Source: Nitrospiraceae bacterium (GTDB lineage Bacteria > Nitrospirota > Thermodesulfovibrionia > Thermodesulfovibrionales > Dissulfurispiraceae). Taken from it: DNA of 11,028 nucleotides. Positions 1-5,174 of this stretch are shown here, one piece after another. Numbering within the stretch: the first letter of the stretch is position 1; each line of letters opens with the position of its first letter. The notes beneath the pieces are model-generated. The model made no database searches, was not told the origin of the DNA, and saw only the letters and a program-made list of their open reading frames with translations. The position numbers were made by a program, and so were the translations under genes. The stretch is from the NCBI GenBank assembly GCA_003170655.1, contig PMYY01000069.1:9340-20367 (forward strand). Direction: 5' to 3'.

Positions 1-402
1 CTCGATTTCAGCTTCAGCGGCCTGAAGACGGCAGTCAGGAACAAGGTGCAGGGTGCAGGATCGCCGATCGGGGACACGCAATTCATCAAAGATATTGCGG
101 CGTCGTTTCAGGCGGCCGTGGTAGATGTACTTGTGAGGAAGGTTGAATGGGCTATTGTGAAAAATGGCATCAAGCGGGTGACACTCGCCGGTGGAGTTGC
201 AGCGAACAGCGCACTGAGAATGAGGATTAAGGAAATGGCTGCCGATAAGGAGGTGGAACTGTACCTGCCGTCGCGGGATCTTTGCACGGACAATGCGGCA
301 ATGATAGCAGCCGCCGGGTATCACCATTTTATCGCAGGAGAACGCGCTGGCATAGACCTGAATCCAAAGGCCTATTTACCATTGGGAAACAAGCAGAGGT
401 AG
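1..402 (+). CDS. tsaD: tRNA N6-adenosine threonylcarbamoyltransferase TsaD, C-terminal part (5' truncated by window)
   Basis: The protein transfers the threonylcarbamoyl group from threonylcarbamoyl-AMP to A37 of ANN-decoding tRNAs (t6A synthesis) in the cytoplasm, working with TsaB and TsaE. The open frame runs from base 1, so 133 C-terminal residues are visible and the N-terminal half, including the metal-binding histidines, lies outside the window. Family hallmarks are the opening FSFSGLKTAV segment, the LAGGVAANSALR glycine-rich motif near residues 62-73, and CTDNAAMIA near residues 94-102. All belong to the ASKHA ATPase-like fold of the TsaD/Kae1/YgjD family. The stop at 400-402 is followed 31 bases later by the phosphodiesterase gene, so the two may be co-transcribed. 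The GTG at 46 is internal and not the real start. Nothing looks damaged. Confidence 0.95.
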   Translation, partial: LDFSFSGLKTAVRNKVQGAGSPIGDTQFIKDIAASFQAAVVDVLVRKVEWAIVKNGIKRVTLAGGVAANSALRMRIKEMAADKEVELYLPSRDLCTDNAAMIAAAGYHHFIAGERAGIDLNPKAYLPLGNKQR

Positions 403-433
403 GCAAGCCGCTGCAGTCAGCAGGAGGTATTTT

Positions 434-916
434 ATGGTAATAGGAATTCTTTCTGATACACATGACAATCTCGATAATTTGAAGAAGGCAATCGACATAT
501 TCCAGGCCAACAATGTCGAACACATAATACATGCCGGAGATTATACTTCACCATTCACATACCGAGTTATGAAACATTTCACAGGCGGCTTCACCGGCAT
601 CTTCGGCAACAACGACGGGGATAAGGTCCTTCTTAACAATGTGTATCAGGATCGGATATTTACGCAACCACACATATTCAGATTGCATGAAAGAAAAATA
701 GTTGTGATGCACGAGCCGGGAGTCGTTGACGCCCTTGCAGACAGCGGCCATTTTGATCTCGTTATTTACGGCCATACCCATGAGCCTGTAATCAAGCGGG
801 TTAAAAATACGCTCGTTGTAAATCCCGGAGAGGTCGCTGGATGGCTTTATGGAAAGCCTTCGGTAGCGGTTATGAACCTGGAAACCATGGAGGCCGGGAT
901 ATTGAATCTTATTTGA
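434..916 (+). CDS. YfcE/MJ0936-family metallophosphoesterase (phosphodiesterase)
   Basis: A 160-residue calcineurin-like metallophosphoesterase of the small YfcE/MJ0936 family, whose members are cytoplasmic, use two divalent metal ions (often Mn or Ni) and hydrolyse phosphodiester model substrates; the physiological substrate is usually unknown. The metal ligand motifs appear in order: SDTH (D8, H10), HAGD (D36), GNND (N59-D61), MHEPG (H93) and YGHTH (H114, H116). The length is normal for the family. The ATG is supported by an AGGAGG at 422-427, six bases upstream. It follows tsaD by 31 bases on the same strand and converges with the RNase gene downstream. Bacterial family members are often named YfcE, but I would not assign a precise gene name. 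Confidence 0.93.
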   Translation: MVIGILSDTHDNLDNLKKAIDIFQANNVEHIIHAGDYTSPFTYRVMKHFTGGFTGIFGNNDGDKVLLNNVYQDRIFTQPHIFRLHERKIVVMHEPGVVDALADSGHFDLVIYGHTHEPVIKRVKNTLVVNPGEVAGWLYGKPSVAVMNLETMEAGILNLI

Positions 917-928
917 TATATACACCGA

Positions 929-957
929 CCCTTTCATCTCTGAGGCAAATGATAGGG
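929..957. terminator. Possible shared terminator hairpin between convergent genes
   Basis: In the 45-base gap between two convergent genes, 929-937 can pair with 949-957 (CCCT, one T-T mismatch, then TCAT against ATGA and AGGG), leaving an 11-base loop that may close by one more T-A pair. The position suits a bidirectional terminator. No clear U-tract follows on either strand, so it could also be a simple 3'-end-stabilising hairpin. Confidence 0.35.
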
Positions 958-961
958 CGCT

Positions 962-2344
962 TCAGATCTCGAATTCTTCCCCTTGAACAGGGACATGGGT
1001 TATGAACCCGTATCTCGCACGCACGGTTTCCGAAAATTCGAGTGAAACCGATTCTTCTCCGTGGACAATGAAGACATCAGGCTTGTTCACGAAGCCGCCG
1101 AGCCATTCCAAGAGCTCCTTCTGGTCGGCATGGGCCGAGAAGCCGTTGATAGTATATATTCCGGCACGGACCGCAATGGGTTCGCCAAGTACCAAAACTT
1201 TTTTTGACCCGCCGATAATCTCTCGTCCCAGGGTTCCCTCGGCTTGAAAGCCTACAAAGATCACGCTGCACTCCGGCCTCCAGAGATTATGTTTGAGATG
1301 GTGCTGTATCCTTCCGCCTTCACACATCCCGCTGCCGGCAATTATCACAGCTCCTGATCTTATTGTATTGATCTTCTGTGACTCGGCGACAGATTCGGTG
1401 AAATGCATGCTCAGGCCATTGGTCTTGCGCTCTTTCAGAATGCGGCGCGCCTCTTCATCGTATACCTCGGGATGTGCTAGATATATTTTAGTTGCTTCTT
1501 CCGCGAGTGGGCTGTCTACATAAATAGCGATCGTCTTCAGCCGTCCTTCATGCACGAGCTTGTTAAGAATGTACAGGATATCCTGTGTCCTGCCGACTGC
1601 AAAGGAGGGGATAACGACATTGCCGCCCCGTTTGAAGGTCATCTTGATGGCCTCGGCAAGCTCTGTTATGCTTTCCTCCATGCTTTTGTGAAGACGGTTG
1701 CCGTACGTCGATTCCATGACAACATAATCTGCAGACTCTATACGTTGCGGGTCATTGATTATGGGGTTACCCTTTTTACCTATATCACCGGAAAATACGA
1801 TCTTCTTTTCGGCAGCACTATCGTGGTACCATAGCTCCAGCGTTCCCGATCCCAGAATATGTCCTGCGTCGTTAAAACGATACCTGATACCTTTGCCCAG
1901 TTGTTCCATCTTGCCGTAGCCTTTTTTGTTGAAAAGCTTGAGTACGGCTCTCGCATCGTCTGTAGTATAAAGAGGTTCGTGAACGATGTCCTCACCCGTC
2001 CTGAAGGATTTTTTCGTAAGCCACTCGGCGTCCTTCTCTTGGATGTGCGCTGAATCCATGAGCATTACAGATGAGAGATCGGCTGTTGCGGCAGTGGTGA
2101 TGATACTCCCCCTGAATCCTTTTTCTACAAGCCGGGGGATGAGGCCGGAATGGTCTATATGAGCGTGGGTGAGGAACATGGCTTCGATCTCGTCGGGATT
2201 AAAGGGGAATGGCGCCCTGTTGACGGAATAGCTGTCCTTGCCCTGATGCATTCCGCAATCTACAAGTAACTGTCTGCCGTTGACAGTCAGATGGAAACAG
2301 GAACCGGTTACTACGCGTGCCGCCCCGAGGAATCGTATCTTGAT
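962..2344 (-). CDS. Beta-CASP metallo-beta-lactamase-fold RNase (CPSF73/RNA-processing exonuclease family)
   Basis: A zinc-dependent ribonuclease of the bacterial beta-CASP group related to CPSF73 and TTHA0252, acting on RNA in the cytoplasm. Numbered from the proposed start at 2344 (460 aa): the N-terminal strand IKIRFLGAARVVTGSC, D29 (motif 1), HAHIDH (H60, H62, D64, H65; motif 2), H161 in GHILGSG (motif 3), D186 in FSGDIG (motif 4), E210 in ESTYG (beta-CASP motif A), GSGMCEGGRIQHH near 336-348, SAHAD with H404 (motif B) and H427 in VHGEE (motif C). All catalytic residues are present; no KH domain is seen. The first ATG (2251) would begin inside motif 1 and lose two core strands. No ATG, GTG or TTG lies in frame between the stop at 2360-2362 and that ATG. 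An ATC at 2342-2344 sits seven bases after GGAG and gives the usual family N-terminus, so I choose it. An assembly error changing ATG to ATC is the alternative. Confidence 0.9.
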   Translation of the reverse strand: MKIRFLGAARVVTGSCFHLTVNGRQLLVDCGMHQGKDSYSVNRAPFPFNPDEIEAMFLTHAHIDHSGLIPRLVEKGFRGSIITTAATADLSSVMLMDSAHIQEKDAEWLTKKSFRTGEDIVHEPLYTTDDARAVLKLFNKKGYGKMEQLGKGIRYRFNDAGHILGSGTLELWYHDSAAEKKIVFSGDIGKKGNPIINDPQRIESADYVVMESTYGNRLHKSMEESITELAEAIKMTFKRGGNVVIPSFAVGRTQDILYILNKLVHEGRLKTIAIYVDSPLAEEATKIYLAHPEVYDEEARRILKERKTNGLSMHFTESVAESQKINTIRSGAVIIAGSGMCEGGRIQHHLKHNLWRPECSVIFVGFQAEGTLGREIIGGSKKVLVLGEPIAVRAGIYTINGFSAHADQKELLEWLGGFVNKPDVFIVHGEESVSLEFSETVRARYGFITHVPVQGEEFEI

Positions 2345-2351
2345 GTCGTCT

Positions 2352-2356
2352 CTCCC
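2352..2356 (-). promoter_or_regulatory. Ribosome binding site that decides the ATC start of the RNase gene
   Basis: On the minus strand GGGAG is followed by seven bases and then ATC AAG ATA. This is ideal Shine-Dalgarno spacing for initiation at the ATC codon at 2342-2344 and not for the ATG at 2251, which has no properly spaced site. Confidence 0.55.
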
Positions 2357-2504
2357 GTATCATTTATTAAACTATTAAACGGTCCTTTGTATCTTCCCAC
2401 AGGTCCTGAAAAACTGTATACCTGATGATACTAAATCAGCCGATTTTCTGCAAAACACATATCGTTGGTATATTGAGGGATAGCGATTTCGAGGACGTAC
2501 TGTG

Positions 2505-2510
2505 TATAAT
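2505..2510 (+). promoter_or_regulatory. Possible -10 element of the signalling cassette
   Basis: A perfect TATAAT lies 22 bases upstream of the GTG start of the first cassette gene. A transcript starting about seven bases later would just include the ribosome binding site at 2519-2524. There is no good -35 hexamer at 15-18 bases, and the TG pairs upstream are one base out of register for an extended -10, so activator dependence or chance is possible. Confidence 0.4.
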
Positions 2511-2531
2511 AGAAACCGAAGGAGCGTAACT

Positions 2532-2828
2532 GTGCAGAAGATTCCTATAAACGAACTCAAGGTTGGAATGGTGGTGGCAAGGGCCATTACCAACGATTCC
2601 GGCATGGTGCTGCTGAGTGAAGGCACCGCTCTGACCGATAGTCTTATTAAGAGGCTCAACAGGATGGACCTTCAGTCAATTTTTATCGAAGGTGCTCCGC
2701 TGAACGGCAAGTCTCGGGAAGAAATGCTTTCCGACCTCGACAAGCGTTTCAAAAAGACTGAGAAGGAACCATACATGAATGTTATCAAGGGCGCCATAAA
2801 GGCACGGATAGAGGAGGTTTACCAATAA
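2532..2828 (+). CDS. Small domain protein of the type linked to HD-GYP/HDOD signalling
   Basis: A 98-residue soluble protein with a single domain at about residues 4-55 (PINELKVGMVVARAI, then a short hairpin, GTALTDSLIKRLNRM and SIFIEG), followed by a charged, probably helical tail. This pattern, 'L..GMV.A..I....G.VLL..G..L....I..L...', is familiar from the N-terminal part of many HD-GYP and related c-di-GMP proteins; its biochemical role is not known to me. The GTG at 2532 is preferred because AAGGAG at 2519-2524 lies seven bases upstream; an in-frame GTG at 2502 overlaps the predicted -10 element and lacks a site. The gene ends six bases before the HDOD gene, so the two are surely co-transcribed. 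Here the domain is a separate protein and may act as a partner of the HDOD protein. Confidence 0.8.
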   Translation: MQKIPINELKVGMVVARAITNDSGMVLLSEGTALTDSLIKRLNRMDLQSIFIEGAPLNGKSREEMLSDLDKRFKKTEKEPYMNVIKGAIKARIEEVYQ

Positions 2829-2834
2829 CCGTTT

Positions 2835-3677
2835 ATGGACCCGATGCTTCTGAAATCTCAAATCGAGCGAATTGATACACTTCCGACAATCCCCGGCGTA
2901 TTGAAGAAGCTCCTTGTCGTTATCGAAAATCCGAAGATCTCGTTGACCGAAATCGGGAACTTTATATCCAACGATCCCGTGCTTACTTCCCGGGTACTCA
3001 AGATGGTCAATTCGCCTATCTATGGCTTTCCGGGAAGGATATCCTCGGTGCAGCAGGCCTTGATCCTTCTTGGGCTTAATGTTGTCAGGGGCCTTTTGCT
3101 CGGTGTGTCTGTCTTCGAGGTGATGCAAAAGTCGATGCAAGGTCTTTGGGAGCATTCACTGGGTTGCGCAGTTGCTGCCAGGATAATCGCCAAAAAGAAG
3201 AACATCCCCGAGCCCGAAGAGATCTCTGTCTCAGCGCTGCTTCATGACATCGGAAAGGTGGTTATGATACTGAGATTCAAAGAAGAATATGACACGGTGA
3301 TGAAAGAGGCCGAAACCGGAGATATGCTAATCATTGATGCCGAGAGGAAAGTCTTCGGTATCACGCACGCAGACAGCGGGGCATGGATAGCAAAGAAATG
3401 GAACTTTCCTCTCTCGCTTGTCGGGGTGATAGAATATCATCACAAGCCTAGTTTTACTAAAGGTGCACCTTTAAACGCTGCCATTGTTCACCTTGCCGAC
3501 ATCCTGACCAGGGCTGTGGGATTCGGATTTGCCGGTGACAATTATGTCCCGGCAGTGAACCCAGCAGCATGGGAACTTCTCAACTTCTCAGCTGCCGAGC
3601 TCAGGGAGATACTCGACGAAATGGACAGCACGCTCAGCGAGGCTGATGCTTTCCTCATCTCCGATGAATCCTCATAA
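2835..3677 (+). CDS. HDOD domain protein
   Basis: A 280-residue cytoplasmic protein made almost wholly of an HDOD domain, a non-canonical relative of HD hydrolases found in bacterial signalling and chemotaxis regulators. Visible family features are IDTLPTIPGVLKKLL (13-27), the ISNDPVLTSRVLKMVNSPIYG segment (44-64), ISSVQQALILLGLNVVRGLLL (69-89), WEHS with H107, and LLHDIGK (135-141). Unlike many HDOD domains it keeps an intact HDxGK motif and further histidines (H in GITHADSG and EYHHKP), so metal binding is possible, though catalysis is not shown for the family. The ATG at 2835 has no well-spaced ribosome binding site (GAGGAGG lies about 17 bases away), which suggests coupling to the gene just upstream; the ATG at 2844 is an alternative. 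Its 3' end overlaps the next gene by 14 bases. Confidence 0.9.
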   Translation: MDPMLLKSQIERIDTLPTIPGVLKKLLVVIENPKISLTEIGNFISNDPVLTSRVLKMVNSPIYGFPGRISSVQQALILLGLNVVRGLLLGVSVFEVMQKSMQGLWEHSLGCAVAARIIAKKKNIPEPEEISVSALLHDIGKVVMILRFKEEYDTVMKEAETGDMLIIDAERKVFGITHADSGAWIAKKWNFPLSLVGVIEYHHKPSFTKGAPLNAAIVHLADILTRAVGFGFAGDNYVPAVNPAAWELLNFSAAELREILDEMDSTLSEADAFLISDESS

Positions 3678-4590
3678 GACAGTCCTCGTCATCTCCAAGG
3701 ACATAGTCCTTACCAGCATAATAGGCAAAATCATGCATGATACGGTGAGCCTACTCCCATTTCGCGACTTTAAGTCGGCGCTCGACTTTATTTATAATTC
3801 CCAACCTGATTTGCTAATACTGGATCTGGCTGAGGATGCCGTTTCGAACGTCAGCATCCTTAACGACCTCAAGAGCGATCCCATATTTGGTCAGATACCT
3901 GCAGTTATTATCTTTGCGGATGACTTTGTCATTCCCTCCTGGGAATTCCTGCTTGCGGACGATTATATCAGAAGGTCTGCCGTGGAGGACGAACTGGGGA
4001 AAAAGGTCGAATTGTGTTTTTTTAGATCGGAAAGAATGGTAGAGATAAACCCGCTGACAAGGCTCCCCGGCAATATCACTATTACAAGACAGATCCAGGG
4101 CAGGCTCGACAGAGGAGAAATATTTGCTATAGGTTATGCCGATATCGATTTTTTTAAGCCGTTCAACGACAGGTACGGCTTTAGCAGGGGAGACGAAGTG
4201 CTAAAGATGGTCGGCAGGCTGATCCGCAATATAGTAAAAGAAAAACAGCCCCATGGGAGCTTTGTCGGGCATGTGGGCGGTGACGATTTTATATTCATTA
4301 TGGACTTCGATGCCATTGAAGACTCTGCCGGAAGGATAATAGAATATTTCGACAAGCTGATAGCTACGTTTTATGATACCCTTGACCGGGAAAGTGGACA
4401 TATAGCTTCAGTGGACAGAGAGGGTAATAAGAGAATCTTCCCGCTCATGACCATCTCAATAGGCATCAGCCATAATAAATTCCGGAGTTTTTCCCATTAC
4501 AGTGAAATCGGCCAGGTGGCTTCGGAACTGAAACATGCCAGTAAGCGGGTTCCAGGCAGCTGTTTCAAGATAGACAGGAGAAAAAAGTGA
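3664..4590 (+). CDS. Degenerate receiver-GGDEF (GGDDF) protein, putative diguanylate cyclase
   Basis: A 308-residue soluble two-domain protein. Residues 4-120 look like a response-regulator receiver: the strand KTVLVIS, then LLILDLAED with D54 at the phospho-acceptor place. The acidic pair after strand 1 is reduced to SKD, and the usual lysine after strand 5 is replaced in DDYIRRS, so normal phosphorylation is doubtful. Residues 126-305 form a GGDEF domain: NPLTRLPGN, YADIDFFKPFNDRYG with D160 and D162, RGDEV, and GGDDF at 205-209. Glu to Asp in the fourth motif position occurs in a recognisable subfamily whose activity is uncertain. The RxxD product-inhibition site is absent. If active it makes c-di-GMP from two GTP. 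The start overlaps the HDOD gene by 14 bases; an ATG at 3646 would add six residues, but 3664 fits the receiver N-terminus better. Confidence 0.88.
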   Translation: MNPHKTVLVISKDIVLTSIIGKIMHDTVSLLPFRDFKSALDFIYNSQPDLLILDLAEDAVSNVSILNDLKSDPIFGQIPAVIIFADDFVIPSWEFLLADDYIRRSAVEDELGKKVELCFFRSERMVEINPLTRLPGNITITRQIQGRLDRGEIFAIGYADIDFFKPFNDRYGFSRGDEVLKMVGRLIRNIVKEKQPHGSFVGHVGGDDFIFIMDFDAIEDSAGRIIEYFDKLIATFYDTLDRESGHIASVDREGNKRIFPLMTISIGISHNKFRSFSHYSEIGQVASELKHASKRVPGSCFKIDRRKK

Positions 4591-4602
4591 CCTCGACTCT
4601 GC

Positions 4603-4626
4603 GGTCTATCAGACCTATTATTATTT
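4603..4626 (+). terminator. Weak terminator-like hairpin after the signalling cassette
   Basis: GGTCT (4603-4607) and AGACC (4611-4615) pair perfectly around a three-base loop, followed by TATTATTATTT on the plus strand. The stem is only five base pairs, so termination would be weak. It fills the 37-base gap between convergent genes. The nine bases GTCTATCAG within it recur at 4631-4639 in the 3' end of zapA. Confidence 0.35.
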
Positions 4627-4627
4627 C

Positions 4628-4903
4628 CTAGTCTATCAGGTTAAGAAGAGACTCGGCGCCGATCTCGAATTGTTTTATGCTTTGTTTAGCCGAAGCATGT
4701 TCTTTTCTGACCTTGTGGAGCTCATCTGCTAACATGAGTGCCGTTAGGATCGAAGCTTTAAGAGGAGTAGTGCCGGGAGATCGCCGGTACACTTCCCTGA
4801 TCCTGGTGTCAACGAATTCGGCAAGATGTCTCATGTAATCCTTAGAGACATCCCCCTTCAAAAGGTAATTTTGACCGAGTATCGTGACTTCAATGCTTTC
4901 CAT
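4628..4903 (-). CDS. zapA: Cell division protein ZapA
   Basis: A 91-residue cytoplasmic FtsZ-associated protein that promotes Z-ring bundling. It has the ZapA layout: an N-terminal beta region (ESIEVTILGQNYLLKGD, residues 2-18), the segment YMRHLAEFVDTRIREV (23-38), ALMLADELHKVRKE (55-68), and a C-terminal coiled-coil dimerisation helix. The length is close to other short ZapA proteins. It starts six bases after the zapB stop with only a weak ribosome binding site, so it is probably translated by coupling. In gammaproteobacteria zapA is often followed by the 6S RNA gene; here only 37 bases separate it from the convergent GGDEF gene, so no 6S RNA fits. Confidence 0.9.
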   Translation of the reverse strand: MESIEVTILGQNYLLKGDVSKDYMRHLAEFVDTRIREVYRRSPGTTPLKASILTALMLADELHKVRKEHASAKQSIKQFEIGAESLLNLID

Positions 4904-4909
4904 GAGTTC

Positions 4910-5122
4910 TTATTTCAGTTCGAAGCCGTCGAGTTCTTTGAGGAGGTCCTCGATCTGGGTCTTAATGGCTATTTTTTCGTTGGTGAGCCTTTCAATCTCC
5001 TGCTCTTTTGCCGTAAGGACTTCTTCCAAATCCATGTTTCTTTTCTCAACAGCACTCTTCTCTTCCTTCAGGCTCCGCACCTTCTCTATTACCTGAGCTA
5101 TCTTTTCTTCAACTGACTGCAT
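4910..5122 (-). CDS. zapB: ZapB-like coiled-coil cell division protein
   Basis: A 70-residue, highly charged, almost entirely helical protein with regular heptads (VEEKIAQVIEKVRSLKEEK onward) and no proline after the start, typical of ZapB, which binds ZapA and stabilises the Z-ring; E. coli ZapB is about 81 residues. Coiled coils have little sequence identity, so the name rests on size, heptads and the position directly before zapA. AGGAGG on the minus strand (5128-5133) lies five bases before the ATG, the strongest ribosome binding site of this operon. The 52-base gap to slt upstream contains an inverted repeat. Confidence 0.8.
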   Translation of the reverse strand: MQSVEEKIAQVIEKVRSLKEEKSAVEKRNMDLEEVLTAKEQEIERLTNEKIAIKTQIEDLLKELDGFELK

Positions 5123-5152
5123 AAGTTCCTCCTATAATAAAAATGATAGTTT

Positions 5153-5174
5153 AATAGGTCGCATATGACCTATT
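5153..5174 (-). repeat. Perfect 8-bp inverted repeat between slt and zapB
   Basis: AATAGGTC (5153-5160) and GACCTATT (5167-5174) are exact reverse complements around a six-base spacer. On the minus strand the hairpin begins directly after the slt stop codon and is followed within 12 bases by a short T run (ATTTTTATTAT), then the zapB ribosome binding site. It may be an intrinsic terminator or attenuator, an mRNA-processing or stability hairpin, or an operator. Confidence 0.55.

Larger units (their letters stand above)
2345..2531. other. Divergent intergenic region between the RNase gene and the signalling cassette
   Basis: This 187-base AT-rich spacer must hold the promoters of both divergent units. 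It contains a consensus -10 facing right (listed separately), a short interrupted dyad CTGAT (2422-2426) with ATCAG (2435-2439), and AGGTCCTG at 2401-2408 partly repeating GGTCCT at 2381-2386. I see no ORF with a ribosome binding site and no convincing RNA gene. The leftward promoter could not be fixed; the stretch around 2365-2385 is very AT-rich and could carry its -10. Confidence 0.5.

Noticed and set aside
548..937. Minus-strand open frame opposite the phosphodiesterase
   Set aside because: It is a shadow of a gene with all five metallophosphoesterase motifs and a strong ribosome binding site.
2361..2363. Out-of-frame ATG at 2361-2363 (minus strand) as the RNase start with a frameshift
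   Set aside because: It would need an indel to reach the conserved frame, and the peptide it encodes is unlike the family N-terminus; the ATC start explains everything without a frameshift.
2676..3155. Minus-strand open frame across the small domain gene and the HDOD gene
   Set aside because: It is antisense to two well-supported genes and the product has no family pattern.
4591..4627. 6S RNA (ssrS), which follows zapA in many gammaproteobacteria
   Set aside because: Only 37 bases lie between zapA and the convergent GGDEF gene, far too short for a 6S RNA of about 180 bases.
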